Below are positions 26,240 to 35,316 of a stretch of DNA of 64,000 nt, in pieces. The DNA is taken from assembly GCA_018650465.1 (NCBI GenBank), contig JABIFY010000082.1, positions 1 through 64,000 on the forward strand. Direction: 5' to 3'. Position 1 is the stretch's first letter; every line of letters starts with the position of its first letter. The position numbers were made by a program, and so were the translations under genes. Below the pieces are notes generated by a model. That model was not told the DNA's origin. It was given only the letters and a program-made list of their open reading frames with translations, and searched no databases. Source of the stretch: Alphaproteobacteria bacterium (GTDB taxonomy: Bacteria > Pseudomonadota > Alphaproteobacteria > UBA2966).

Positions 26240-26734
26240 TTAACCAGTACCGCCAAGCTTGTTTTTGTCGGCATTTGCCTGATTTTTGGGTGTATCCGTC
26301 ACATCCGCGTAATCGCCATCTATTACATCGCTTTGCCCTGCAAACCCGCTATTTCGGTGGCTGCCGCCGTGGATATCCGTCATTTGAACACGAGCCCCGA
26401 CAAATTTCCGTAATATCAGACGCGCTGCCGGGATAAGCAAAATGGCGCCGAGACTGTCGGTGACAAATCCAGGTGTCAGCAAAAATGCGCCGGCGACCAG
26501 CAGGCAAATTGCATCAAATATCTCGGCCAGGGGTAGCGCGCCCTGATTCAATTGCTGGCGCGCCCTGTTCAGGGTTGCCAGGCCTTGCCGGCGCAGCAAA
26601 GCTGTCCCAATCACCGCCGTCAAAACCACAATCACCAGCGTCGGCCCGAGACCAACAATACCGCCGATCTTGATAAAGACTGCGATTTCGATCAGGGGAA
26701 TGCCGATAAAGGCGAGTAGTAACAGCCAACCCAA
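26240..26734 (-). CDS. fxsA: FxsA family membrane protein
   Basis: 164 aa. FxsA is an inner-membrane protein; in E. coli its overexpression relieves exclusion of phage T7 by the F plasmid, but its normal role is unknown. The pattern GWLLLLAFIGIPLIEIAVFIKIGGIVG, then a second and a third hydrophobic segment (VIVVLTAVIGTALLRRQG; CLLVAGAFLLTPGFVTDSLGAILLIP), is the family signature. The C-terminal 40 residues are polar and variable. It starts 234 bases from the divergent Tim44-domain gene; in that gap I see no named motif. Confidence 0.9.
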   Translation of the reverse strand: MGWLLLLAFIGIPLIEIAVFIKIGGIVGLGPTLVIVVLTAVIGTALLRRQGLATLNRARQQLNQGALPLAEIFDAICLLVAGAFLLTPGFVTDSLGAILLIPAARLILRKFVGARVQMTDIHGGSHRNSGFAGQSDVIDGDYADVTDTPKNQANADKNKLGGTG

Positions 26735-26968
26735 TGAATTACCTCGTTGATAACAGGGCGATACAAGCCAAAAAACAGACGCTCACATTATCAGGAGAAC
26801 GTCTGGACCGCTTGCACCACAGGGGATTAAAGTAGATAACGATAGCACAACGTCACATATCACTTATATGAGCATGCGAACACGTCATTCAATCGTTTGT
26901 TGGAAGATTTGATTGTTTGGTCAAATGCAAACTCATGAGACCTAAGAGTACCAGGGAAACGGAGCGAA

Positions 26969-27697
26969 ATGGAAGGTTTTCAACTGTGGGATATTTTACT
27001 GTTCGGCGCCATCGCCGTGTTTATCTTGTTGCGACTGCGCGGCACGCTTGGCACGCGGCCTGACGACAGTGAAGACCAGGACAAGGATCGCGGCGGTATG
27101 TGGTCGGCCCGGTTTGGTGGAGAAAACAAAGATGGGGCTGAGCAGCAAAAACAAGAAAGCCAGGACGGGAACGTTATCCAGTTGCCCGGCAATGATAGTC
27201 ATTCCACTCCCCCACCAGCTTCGGTCGAAAATGATTTTCCGGTCGAGATCGTTGCCGGTGTAAACGAGATATTGCTGTCAGATCCAAAATTTAACATCGA
27301 GCAGTTTCTGGATGGTGCAGCCTCAGCGTATGAAATGGTGATCAACGCCTTTGCAAGGGAAGATTTCGCGGCACTTCGCAATTTGCTGGCCGACCATATC
27401 TATGATGATTTTGGCGCTGCGATAAGGGATCGCGAGCAACGTGGTGAAACATTGGAAACCACGCTTGTCAGCATCGAAAATGTGGAACCCATTGAAGTTC
27501 GCATGAATGGCAGTATAGCTGAAATAACCATTAAGTTTACGGCAGAAATGACAAACGAATTGAAGGGCCCGGATGGCCAAACCCTGTCCGGTTCACCAGA
27601 TATTACAGACGACGTTATTGATATCTGGACCTTTGCACGCGATGTACAATCCCGGGACCCGAACTGGCCATTGATAGCGACCCGCAAAGCGAACTGA
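26969..27697 (+). CDS. timA: Tim44 domain-containing protein (TimA-like)
   Basis: 242 aa. Alphaproteobacterial relative of the mitochondrial import protein Tim44. It has one N-terminal membrane anchor (LWDILLFGAIAVFILLRLRG, residues 6-25), a charged, low-complexity linker (about 30-85) and a C-terminal Tim44/MBA1-like domain (about 95-240: FLDGAASAYEMVINAFAREDFAALRNLL). Bacterial TimA faces the periplasm or membrane and its function is unsettled. secB-fxsA-timA-mltA is a typical alphaproteobacterial arrangement. The start ATG follows GGAAACGGAGCGAA, a usable ribosome-binding site. Confidence 0.9.
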   Translation: MEGFQLWDILLFGAIAVFILLRLRGTLGTRPDDSEDQDKDRGGMWSARFGGENKDGAEQQKQESQDGNVIQLPGNDSHSTPPPASVENDFPVEIVAGVNEILLSDPKFNIEQFLDGAASAYEMVINAFAREDFAALRNLLADHIYDDFGAAIRDREQRGETLETTLVSIENVEPIEVRMNGSIAEITIKFTAEMTNELKGPDGQTLSGSPDITDDVIDIWTFARDVQSRDPNWPLIATRKAN

Positions 27698-27714
27698 ATG
27701 CAACAATCGCCGCG

Positions 27715-28980
27715 TTGGATAAACCAGTCAGCAACAAGGCGGCCCGAATTGTGAGGCCCAATCCAAATCAGTTTGCCATAGTAGTGGCTTTTTTGTTGGT
27801 GTCCGCGGGCGTGCTTTTGCATCTGTATCGACCCGCAGCAGTGCCGGATGGACTGGTCCTGAAACAAGTTGCCTTTGACGATTTGACTGGATGGCGGAAA
27901 GATCGCCAGTCACAAACCCTGGAGGCTTTTGGAAAAAGCTGCGCCCGGTTTGAAACACTTCCAGAAAAGAGATCCCTGGGTGCTAAGGGTGTTGCCGGAA
28001 CCGTAGGCGACTGGCGGCAATCTTGTCTGGCCGCAAAGACAATTCCTCGAGGTGACGATCCCGCAGCGCGGTTGTTTTTTGAGACCCGCTTTACGCCCTA
28101 TCAAGCCCACAATCGCGACGACCCAACAGGCATGTTCACGGGATATTACGAGCCATCCTTGCGCGGCAGTCTTGTAAAGTCTGGTCCCTTCCAAACGCCG
28201 TTGTATGCCCGACCGGATGACCTGATCACCGTTGAGTTAAAGAATTTTCGAGCTGATATGCGGGGACGCCGGATCGCCGGCCGCCTGGATGGAAGCCGCC
28301 TTGTGCCCTATCCGGAACGGAAACAAATTATCGCAGGTGCCATGGCTGATCAGGCTAAGCCATTGGTCTGGGTAGATGACAATGTCAGTGCATTTTTTCT
28401 GCATATCCAGGGGTCGGGCCGCGTGGCGCTGGCAGGTGGGGGTGAAATGCGGGTGGGCTATGCTGCAACCAATGGTCAGCCCTATATGGCCATAGGTCGA
28501 GAATTAATCCGCCGCGGTGTGATGACAAAGAAAACGGTTTCCCTGCAAACCATACGCGCCTGGTTGAAAGAAAACCCGGCAGCGGCCCCCGGCGTCATGA
28601 ATATGAACAAGTCCTTTGTGTTTTTTCGTGAGCTGATTGGCGATGGCCCTATTGGCGCGCAAGGTGTCGCCCTGACGCAGGAACGATCTATGGCCGTAGA
28701 TCGAAAATATATTCCTTTAGGCGTGCCGATCTGGCTGGAAGCGACGGCACCAGCACAAAAAGCCGATCGGCCCGACCAGAAACTACACAGGCTTTTGGTG
28801 GCACAAGATACCGGCGGCGCCATCAGAGGACCGGTTCGAGGTGATATATTTTGGGGTTATGGAGACCGCGCTGAACAAATCGCAGGCCGCATGAAACATG
28901 CAGGCCGTTACTTTTTACTTTTGCCAAAAACGATCGCCCAGCGTATAGAGGCGACCGGAGAAAAAATTAATGCCGATTAA
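27715..28980 (+). CDS. mltA: Membrane-bound lytic murein transglycosylase A
   Basis: About 421 aa with a TTG start at 27715. A GTG at 27751, preceded by AAGGCGG, is an equally good or better start and gives 409 aa. MltA cleaves peptidoglycan to 1,6-anhydromuropeptides. A signal-anchor segment (FAIVVAFLLVSAGVLLHLY) is at residues 21-39, without a lipobox. The MltA domain has FTGYYEPSLRGSL and YPERKQIIAGAM. The C-terminal 3D domain reads VAQDTGGAIRGPVRGDIFWGYG, with the catalytic aspartates. It follows timA by only a few bases and overlaps metA by 11 bases. Confidence 0.93.
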   Translation: MDKPVSNKAARIVRPNPNQFAIVVAFLLVSAGVLLHLYRPAAVPDGLVLKQVAFDDLTGWRKDRQSQTLEAFGKSCARFETLPEKRSLGAKGVAGTVGDWRQSCLAAKTIPRGDDPAARLFFETRFTPYQAHNRDDPTGMFTGYYEPSLRGSLVKSGPFQTPLYARPDDLITVELKNFRADMRGRRIAGRLDGSRLVPYPERKQIIAGAMADQAKPLVWVDDNVSAFFLHIQGSGRVALAGGGEMRVGYAATNGQPYMAIGRELIRRGVMTKKTVSLQTIRAWLKENPAAAPGVMNMNKSFVFFRELIGDGPIGAQGVALTQERSMAVDRKYIPLGVPIWLEATAPAQKADRPDQKLHRLLVAQDTGGAIRGPVRGDIFWGYGDRAEQIAGRMKHAGRYFLLLPKTIAQRIEATGEKINAD

Positions 28981-29887
28981 GATACCCAACGATTTGCCAT
29001 CGACTGACATACTGCTTGATGAGGGTGTTGCCCTGATGCGCGAGCAGGATGCGGTACGCCAGGATATTCGACCCCTGCAAATTGCGTTGCTCAATCTGAT
29101 GCCTGAGAAGGTAAAGACAGAAACCCAATTGATCCGACAGCTGGGCCGCACCCCTTTGCAAATTGAATTAACCTTGCTGACGACGGGAAGTTACGAAGCG
29201 ACAAATGCGCCCCAAGGCCACATGGCTGCCTTCTATCAGCCCTGGCCGGAAGTGAAGCATCGTAAATTTGATGGTTTGGTAATCACCGGTGCTCCCATTG
29301 AGCGCCTGGAATTTGAAGAGGTAAAGTACTGGCCGGAATTTGCTGAAATTCTAGACTGGGCGACGACCCACGTACATTCTTGCTATTTTCTTTGCTGGGC
29401 CGGGCAGGCAGCACTTTTTCACTATTATGGTGTGCCGAAATATGATCTTGGCAAAAAACTGTCCGGTGTCTTTGATCACTATCGAACCCTGGAGCGCCAT
29501 CCGCTGATTGCCGGCTTTGATGATGTGTTCAGAGTGCCGGTTTCGCGCTGGACAGAAGTTCGGCATGATGACATCGACAAGCACGAAGATCTGACTGTGC
29601 TGGCAGAATCTGATCAATCCGGGATTTGCATTGTTGAAGACGAAAAGAAGCGCCGGGCCTTTGTTTTCAATCATTTCGAATATGATGCCGACACCTTGCA
29701 GAATGAATATATGCGGGACGTCAAAAACGATGATCAAGCAATGCTGCCGGCTCACTATTTTCCGAACGATGATCCGACAAAAAACCCGCGCAATGATTGG
29801 CGCAGTCATGCCCAGTTGCTTTACGGTAACTGGATCAATGAATTGTACCAAACCACAAACTTCGACATGTCAAAAATCGGGACTTGA
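28970..29887 (+). CDS. metA: Homoserine O-acyltransferase MetA
   Basis: 305 aa. MetA acylates homoserine with an acyl-CoA (acetyl or succinyl) to start methionine synthesis. The first residues MPIKIPNDLPSTDILLDEGV match the family. The catalytic cysteine is in CYFLCWAGQAALFHYYGVPKY (about residues 138-158), the histidine in FVFNHFEYDADTLQNEY and the glutamate near it. Whether it uses acetyl- or succinyl-CoA cannot be told safely from sequence; many MetA enzymes labelled succinyl are acetyl-specific. It overlaps mltA by 11 bases. Its TGA stop is in frame with lutA, six bases before that gene's second codon. Confidence 0.95.
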   Translation: MPIKIPNDLPSTDILLDEGVALMREQDAVRQDIRPLQIALLNLMPEKVKTETQLIRQLGRTPLQIELTLLTTGSYEATNAPQGHMAAFYQPWPEVKHRKFDGLVITGAPIERLEFEEVKYWPEFAEILDWATTHVHSCYFLCWAGQAALFHYYGVPKYDLGKKLSGVFDHYRTLERHPLIAGFDDVFRVPVSRWTEVRHDDIDKHEDLTVLAESDQSGICIVEDEKKRRAFVFNHFEYDADTLQNEYMRDVKNDDQAMLPAHYFPNDDPTKNPRNDWRSHAQLLYGNWINELYQTTNFDMSKIGT

Positions 29888-29890
29888 GCC

Positions 29891-30673
29891 TTGCCAGAAT
29901 CAAAGCCAATAAATGTTGCCTTGTTTGTCACCTGCGTGGTCGACCTCTTTCGCCCCAGCGTCGGTTTTGCTGCCTTGCAATTGTTGGAAGATGCAGGCTG
30001 CACTGTATTTGTCCCCGAAGCCCAGACCTGTTGTGGCCAGCCAGCCTATAATTCGGGTGCGCGGGAAAAAACCATGGTCATTGCGAAACAGGTCATCGAA
30101 AGTTTCGATGATTATGATTATGTGGTTGCCCCGTCGGGCAGCTGCACAGGCATGATCAAAGTGCACTACCCACAGCTGTTTCTAAAAGACGAAGTTTGGG
30201 GACCAAAGGCCCGTGCCTTGTCCGGCAAAACCTTTGAATTGATTTCGTTTTTGACAGACCGTCTGGGTGTCGAGGCTGTTGAAGCCGCCTATGCGGGCAA
30301 GGTGACCTATCATGATGCTTGCTCGGGTTTACGCGAACTGGGCATTCGTGATCAGCCCCGCAAACTGTTGAATTCGGTCGAAGGTCTTGAGCTTGAAGAA
30401 GCGCCGGACCGGGATGTCTGTTGCGGATTTGGTGGTACATTTTCGGCCAAATATGGTGAAATTTCCGGCGCCATCGTGACGACCAAAACAAAGGCCCTGG
30501 GATCAACAGAAGCAGCAACTGTTCTCGGCGGGGACCTTGGTTGTCTGTTGAATATCGCCGGTCGTCTTCAGCGCGAAGGGTCCCCCATTTCCGTCCGCCA
30601 CATTGCTGAAGTTCTGGCGGGCATGACCGAGACACCGCCCATCGGTGCCGAGAACACGGGAGATGGCAAATGA
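29891..30673 (+). CDS. lutA: Lactate utilisation protein A (LutA/LldE), Fe-S oxidoreductase
   Basis: 260 aa. LutA, LutB and LutC form a complex that oxidises L-lactate to pyruvate. Two CCG-domain motifs are visible: TCCGQPAYNSG (about residues 47-57) and VCCGFGGTFSAKYGEIS (about 177-193), which bind an Fe-S cluster or link to a disulfide-reductase-like centre. The N-terminus NVALFVTCVVDLFRPSVG is typical. The only start available after the in-frame metA stop is TTG at 29891. It overlaps lutB by four bases (ATGA). Confidence 0.92.
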   Translation: MPESKPINVALFVTCVVDLFRPSVGFAALQLLEDAGCTVFVPEAQTCCGQPAYNSGAREKTMVIAKQVIESFDDYDYVVAPSGSCTGMIKVHYPQLFLKDEVWGPKARALSGKTFELISFLTDRLGVEAVEAAYAGKVTYHDACSGLRELGIRDQPRKLLNSVEGLELEEAPDRDVCCGFGGTFSAKYGEISGAIVTTKTKALGSTEAATVLGGDLGCLLNIAGRLQREGSPISVRHIAEVLAGMTETPPIGAENTGDGK

Positions 30674-32106
30674 TTCCTGAAACCCGCACCTTCAAGGAAA
30701 ATGCCAGAAAAGCCTTGGCCGATGAAAATCTGCAATCTGCCTTGAAAGGTATGGAAAGCGGTTTTGTACTTGGCCGCCTGGCGACCGTTGGCAAGTTGCC
30801 TGAATATGAAGATATCCGCGACGGCGCCGTGAAAATAAAAAATCACGTGCTGGAAAACCTGGATGTCTATCTTGAGAAGTTTGAAGCCAATGTCATCAAG
30901 AATGGCGGGGAAGTACACTGGTGTCAGTCACCGGAACAAGCCCGGCAAAAAGTTCTTGAACTGTGCAAGTCTATTGATGCCAAAACGGTGACCAAGGGAA
31001 AATCGATGATCGGCGAGGAAATGGACCTGAACCATTTTCTGGAAGAACATTCTATCGAGCCCATCGAAACGGACCTTGGCGAATATATTATTCAGTTGGC
31101 CGACGAGCGCCCCAGCCATATCATCGCACCTGCCATCCACAAGACCAGAGCGCAGGTCTCGGACTTGTTCCACGAACATCACAAACAGTACGGCAAAACC
31201 GAACGCCTTGAAGATCCCCGAGAATTGCTGGAAGAAGCCCGGGAGGTTTTGCGGCCCAAATATGTCACGGCGGATGTTGGTATTACCGGCGCAAATTTCA
31301 TGATTGCCGAAACGGGTTCAACCGTGATCGTCACGAACGAGGGCAATGGTGATCTGACCCAGACATTAGCAAAAATGCACATCGCTCTGGCCACGCCCGA
31401 AAAAATCGCCCCTACACTGGAAGATGCCTCGACAATGTTGCGGGTGTTGGCGCGCTCTGCGACAGGCCAGGAATATTCAGTTTATACAACATTTTCCACT
31501 GGCCCGCGTCGGTCAGAAGACCTTGATGGGCCTTCCAGTTTTCACGTGATCATTCTCGATAATGGGCGGAGTGAAATGGTCGGCGGCGATTTTCAGGAAA
31601 TGTTGCGTTGTATAAAATGTGGCGCTTGTCTGATGCATTGTCCGGTCTGGTCGACCATCGGTGGTCACGCCTATGGCTGGGTCTATCCTGGCCCCATGGG
31701 ATCGGTGCTAACGCCAAATATTGTGGGCCTGGAAGATTCTTGCCACCTGCCCAATGCTTCGACATTTTGTGGCCGTTGTCAGGAAGTGTGTCCGGAACGC
31801 ATTCCTTTGCCGCGCATGCTGCGCACGCATCGGGAAAATGCCTACAAAGCCAAACTGGGCGCGCCCAAAGAACGCGTTGGCATTAATCTTTGGGCATTCT
31901 TTGCCAGCCGACCCACCCTGTATCGCTTTGCTACCGGCATCGCCATGAAGGCCTTGAAGATGATGGCCGGGGGCAAAGGAAAATTGCGCAGTGTGCCACT
32001 GGCCAGCGGCTGGACCGGGGCCCGGGATTTACCTGCCCCGGAAGGCCGCACATTCATGGCGCAGTATAAGGATCAAAAACAGCGTCGTGCGGGAGGCCGG
32101 TCATGA
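30670..32106 (+). CDS. lutB: Lactate utilisation protein B (LutB/LldF), iron-sulfur protein
   Basis: 478 aa. The N-terminal part is the LUD domain (KTVTKGKSMIGEEMDLNHFLEE; GITGANFMIAETGSTVIVTNEGNG). The C-terminal part carries two 4Fe-4S ferredoxin-type motifs, CIKCGACLMHCP (about residues 316-327) and CGRCQEVCPERIPLP (about 365-379). It acts with LutA and LutC to pass electrons from lactate to the quinone pool. Length and domain order are as in LutB from Bacillus and LldF from Shewanella. Overlaps both neighbours by four bases, a strongly coupled operon. Confidence 0.95.
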   Translation: MIPETRTFKENARKALADENLQSALKGMESGFVLGRLATVGKLPEYEDIRDGAVKIKNHVLENLDVYLEKFEANVIKNGGEVHWCQSPEQARQKVLELCKSIDAKTVTKGKSMIGEEMDLNHFLEEHSIEPIETDLGEYIIQLADERPSHIIAPAIHKTRAQVSDLFHEHHKQYGKTERLEDPRELLEEAREVLRPKYVTADVGITGANFMIAETGSTVIVTNEGNGDLTQTLAKMHIALATPEKIAPTLEDASTMLRVLARSATGQEYSVYTTFSTGPRRSEDLDGPSSFHVIILDNGRSEMVGGDFQEMLRCIKCGACLMHCPVWSTIGGHAYGWVYPGPMGSVLTPNIVGLEDSCHLPNASTFCGRCQEVCPERIPLPRMLRTHRENAYKAKLGAPKERVGINLWAFFASRPTLYRFATGIAMKALKMMAGGKGKLRSVPLASGWTGARDLPAPEGRTFMAQYKDQKQRRAGGRS

Positions 32107-32813
32107 GCAGCGCCCGCGATCAGATCCTCGGACGTATCCGGGGCAAGCTTGGTGATGACAAGCGGGTCAAATCCGAACAGGCCGTGTCGGACTGGCTGGC
32201 CAAACCGGGGCCTAAACCTGAAATCAATCCGATCCCGGCGCGGGGCCAGCTTACAGGGCAGCCCCTGGTTGATCTCTTTCGCGAAATGATAATTACAGCC
32301 GCCGCGACGATTGACGAGGTTGATGACGTAAAGGATGTGCCTGCCGCTGTCAGTAGCTGGCTGGCCGAACATAATTTGCCAGCTGAAGCAGTGATGTCGC
32401 CAGACCAGCGCCTGGATGATATTCCCTGGGGGGATCAGTCCTTGTTGACGCTGCGTCGCGACAAGGCACAAACCACTGATGCTGTTGGCATTACGCCCGT
32501 CTTTTCCGCCATCGCTGAAACAGGAACATTGATGATGGCCTCGGGTGCAGACACCCCGACGACATTAAACTTCTTGCCAGACAATCACGTGGTCATTGTT
32601 CGTAAAAGTGAAATTGTCGGCACCTATGAAGAAGGCTGGGCAAAAATGCGCGAACGTGCGCCACGGGATGGTGACGGCAACTTCATGCCGCGAACGGTCA
32701 ATCTGGTAACCGGTCCTTCGCGATCCGGCGATATCGACAAAACGCTGTTTATGGGCGCCCATGGTCCACGGCGCCTGCACATCGTGGTTGTTGATGATGG
32801 CAAAGAAGACTAA
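32103..32813 (+). CDS. lutC: Lactate utilisation protein C (LutC/LldG), LUD domain
   Basis: 236 aa. Third member of the LutABC lactate oxidation complex. The LUD domain is recognised by VGITPVFSAIAETGTLMMASG and DNHVVIVRKSEIVGTYEEGWAKM. The N-terminal third is variable, as in relatives. No metal-binding cysteines are present, consistent with LutC. The start overlaps lutB by four bases, and the end overlaps the Smr gene by 17 bases. No lactate permease or GntR-type LutR regulator is visible nearby, unlike in Bacillus. Confidence 0.93.
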   Translation: MSSARDQILGRIRGKLGDDKRVKSEQAVSDWLAKPGPKPEINPIPARGQLTGQPLVDLFREMIITAAATIDEVDDVKDVPAAVSSWLAEHNLPAEAVMSPDQRLDDIPWGDQSLLTLRRDKAQTTDAVGITPVFSAIAETGTLMMASGADTPTTLNFLPDNHVVIVRKSEIVGTYEEGWAKMRERAPRDGDGNFMPRTVNLVTGPSRSGDIDKTLFMGAHGPRRLHIVVVDDGKED

Positions 32814-33411
32814 GGGCAAAAAACAATCTGGTGCCAGGATCCGACCCCTGGAGGGTGATGATCTTTTTCGTACCGTAATGGAAACGACCACACCACTGGA
32901 CCGGATCACACGGCGGCGTTTTGTAGATGAAGATCCGCTGTTTGATGGCGCGGCCAAAATCAGGCCCCTGGGGAAACCGGTACCGGTTAACAATCCGGTC
33001 ACCGTGTCTTTACGAAAACAAGCCGCAATTTCTCCAACAGGACCTGTGCCGCAGGAAGGGTTTGATCGCGGGATATTACGCCAGGTTAAACAGGGTAAAA
33101 TCGAAATTGACGGGAGGCTTGATCTGCACGGCATGACCCAGGCCCAGGCGCATTTACGCCTGAACCGATTTATTGAAACGGCGGCCCGTACCGGGAAACG
33201 CTGTGTGCTGGTCATTACGGGCAAAGGGGCGCCGGCGGACCAGCAGACACATGGGTTTCTGGAAGGCAGCACACGTGGTGTGCTGCGCCGGATGGCGCCG
33301 ATCTGGTTGTCTGCACGCAATCTGGCTGCTTATGTCGTTGACTATCAATCTGCCTTGCCGCGCGATGGGGGGGATGGCGCGTTGTATGTTCGACTGCGCC
33401 GACAAAAGTGA
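32797..33411 (+). CDS. Smr/MutS2-type domain protein
   Basis: 204 aa. The N-terminal half (to about residue 105) is polar and variable. The C-terminal half is an Smr domain: IDGRLDLHGMTQAQAHLRLNRFI carries the LDLHG motif, followed by VLVITGKG with the TGKG motif and GGDGALYVRLRR at the end. Smr domains act as nucleases on DNA or RNA. Proteins of this layout (DUF/Smr, YdaL-like) are common next to mltA in alphaproteobacteria. The ATG at 32797 (or 32794) lies within the end of lutC; the preceding open frame only repeats lutC in another frame. Confidence 0.88.
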   Translation: MAKKTKGKKQSGARIRPLEGDDLFRTVMETTTPLDRITRRRFVDEDPLFDGAAKIRPLGKPVPVNNPVTVSLRKQAAISPTGPVPQEGFDRGILRQVKQGKIEIDGRLDLHGMTQAQAHLRLNRFIETAARTGKRCVLVITGKGAPADQQTHGFLEGSTRGVLRRMAPIWLSARNLAAYVVDYQSALPRDGGDGALYVRLRRQK

Positions 33412-33435
33412 TTTTCTGAAAGAAGGATTTTTGCC

Positions 33436-33783
33436 ATGACACCTTTTGCAGAAAAAATTCGAGACCTTCGGGCTGAAGTGGGTGTAACTCTGAAGCAAAT
33501 GGCGGCAGCTCTGGAAGTTTCACCTGCCTATTTGTCGGCTTTGGAACATGGTCACCGGGGTCGACCGTCGCCAGGACTAATCCGCCAGATCTGTACCTAT
33601 TTCGACATCATCTGGGATGATGCCGAGGAATTGCGAAAACTCTCGGAACTTTCGCATCCAAAAGTAACGGTTGATACAAGTGGCCTCAGTGCGCGTCATA
33701 CAGAACTGGCCAATCGCCTTTCGCAAAAAATTCGCGATTTGTCGACCCGTGAAGCAGAAGAACTGCTGGCCCGCCTCGGTTAG
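33436..33783 (+). CDS. Small XRE-family transcriptional regulator
   Basis: 115 aa. A helix-turn-helix domain of the Cro/CI type occupies residues 5-65: IRDLRAEVGVTLKQMAAALEVSPAYLSALEHGHRGRPSP. The C-terminal 45 residues form a charged helix (LANRLSQKIRDLSTREAEELLARL). The gene follows the Smr gene by 24 bases with an AGAAGGA ribosome-binding site. This pairing of Smr-domain and XRE genes after mltA is frequent in alphaproteobacteria. The targets are unknown; autoregulation is possible. Confidence 0.88.
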   Translation: MTPFAEKIRDLRAEVGVTLKQMAAALEVSPAYLSALEHGHRGRPSPGLIRQICTYFDIIWDDAEELRKLSELSHPKVTVDTSGLSARHTELANRLSQKIRDLSTREAEELLARLG

Positions 33784-33923
33784 GTTGGGCAGTTTCAGTC
33801 AAAAAGGCTGATGGGTTTGCATTTCCGTGCCAAATAGTTAGGATCGCCAACTTCCCGGCCCGGGCCTGTTTGAGACGGTCCCCGGAAGTACAATTTGCTA
33901 AAGGTAATTTTCAGGAGAGCGGC

Positions 33924-34364
33924 ATGGCCGACGATACCAAATTGATTGAAGAAGGCACAAAAGTCAGGGTGCATTATAAAGGTACACTGTCAGACGGGAC
34001 TGTATTTGATTCATCTGAGGGCCGTGAGCCACTGGAATTTGAAATTGGTGGCGGCCAGGTCATTCCGGGTTTTGAAGCGGCCATCGTTGCCATGTCACCG
34101 GGTGAAGCCCAGACGATCACCATCCCCATGCTCGAGGCCTATGGTCCGCGTGATGAGGACCTGCTGCGCAATTTTCCACGTGACATGGTGCCCGATGATA
34201 TGCCCGTCGAACCAGGCATGACGTTGCAGGTTCAGGATGAAAACGGTCAGGCATTTCCGGTTCTGGTCGCGGCCATTGATGACGAACATGTAACTCTGGA
34301 TGGCAACCATCCTATGTCAGGCCACGATCTGACCTTTGCCCTGCAACTGGTCGAAATCGTCTGA
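33924..34364 (+). CDS. FKBP-type peptidyl-prolyl isomerase, SlyD-like
   Basis: 146 aa. Catalyses cis-trans isomerisation of proline bonds. The FKBP core reads VRVHYKGTLSDGTVFDSSEGREPLEFEIGGGQVIPGFEAAIVAMSPGE (about residues 13-60). An inserted 'insert-in-flap' region (about 70-120) marks SlyD-type rather than simple FKBPs, and FALQLVEI ends the protein. The metal-binding histidine tail of E. coli SlyD is missing. The ATG at 33924 follows CAGGAGAG, a strong ribosome-binding site. Convergent with the desaturase-like gene. Confidence 0.92.
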   Translation: MADDTKLIEEGTKVRVHYKGTLSDGTVFDSSEGREPLEFEIGGGQVIPGFEAAIVAMSPGEAQTITIPMLEAYGPRDEDLLRNFPRDMVPDDMPVEPGMTLQVQDENGQAFPVLVAAIDDEHVTLDGNHPMSGHDLTFALQLVEIV

Positions 34365-34374
34365 TTATCCGGAT

Positions 34375-35316
34375 TTAGCCGTCGATGGAAGACGGCAGGC
34401 CTGGATGCCCGGTCTCCTGAGGATATCGCCGCACGTGATCAGCCTTGATCATGTCCGATGTCCGCCGGGACCGGTCGTGGCTCCAGCCTGGCGGGGCGAA
34501 CAAGTAGGCGAGGCGCTGGTTAATCGATAGTCCTGGCCTCAGAAAGTCCGCCAACATGTTGATCCATTCGTGAAAAGCAATCTTCAGGGGATTGAAAGTT
34601 GCCAAATTACGAATGATGCCATATTTCACCGGCACAAGATCGTCTTCCGGCACAAAGGTGCCAAACATGCGGTCCCAGATAATCAGGGTGCCAGCATAAT
34701 TGGCATCCAGGTATTTGGCATTGATGCCGTGGTGTACGCGGTGGTGTGACGGTGTGTTGAAGATCGCTTCAAACGGGGCTGGCAGGCGTTTGATTGTCTC
34801 TGTGTGAATCCAGAACTGATAGACCAGATTAAATCCATTTACAAAAACCAGCATGGCCGGATGAAAGCCCAGCAACACCAAGGGCACATTCAGCATAAAG
34901 ATACCAGTGAAAACACCCGTCCAGGTTTGGCGCAAAGCCGTTGATAAATTGTAATGTTGGCTGGTGTGATGGTTCACATGTGACGCCCAGACCCAGCGCA
35001 CACGGTGGGCAATGCGATGGAACCAGTAATACCGCAGGTCATCCAGTACAAAACAAAGGACAAAAACCCATGCGGCCAAACCGGGCTCAAAGATTCGAAA
35101 TTGATAAAAATATAATAAGGATCTAAAGCCAATAAATCCGACCAACATGCCGGAAATAATGCTGCCAGCCCCCATAATCAGACTGGCAAGAGTGTCGCGG
35201 GTTTCATATCGGGCGGTACCCTTGAATCGCGCCAGGGCAACCTCCAAAAGCACCAGACCGATAAACAAGGGCACGGCCATTTGGGTGACGTTGGGGAACT
35301 TATGCATGACATCCAT
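34375..35316 (-). CDS. Sterol desaturase / fatty acid hydroxylase family membrane protein
   Basis: 313 aa. A di-iron membrane oxygenase family. Histidine clusters for two irons are visible: HRIAHR and HVNHHTSQHYN (about residues 100-122), and HRVHHGINAKYLDANYAG (about 194-211). Four or more membrane segments surround them. The substrate (sterol, hopanoid, carotenoid or fatty acid) is not evident. It shares one base (TAATG) with the small membrane-protein gene upstream, suggesting coupled translation. Confidence 0.88.
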   Translation of the reverse strand: MDVMHKFPNVTQMAVPLFIGLVLLEVALARFKGTARYETRDTLASLIMGAGSIISGMLVGFIGFRSLLYFYQFRIFEPGLAAWVFVLCFVLDDLRYYWFHRIAHRVRWVWASHVNHHTSQHYNLSTALRQTWTGVFTGIFMLNVPLVLLGFHPAMLVFVNGFNLVYQFWIHTETIKRLPAPFEAIFNTPSHHRVHHGINAKYLDANYAGTLIIWDRMFGTFVPEDDLVPVKYGIIRNLATFNPLKIAFHEWINMLADFLRPGLSINQRLAYLFAPPGWSHDRSRRTSDMIKADHVRRYPQETGHPGLPSSIDG

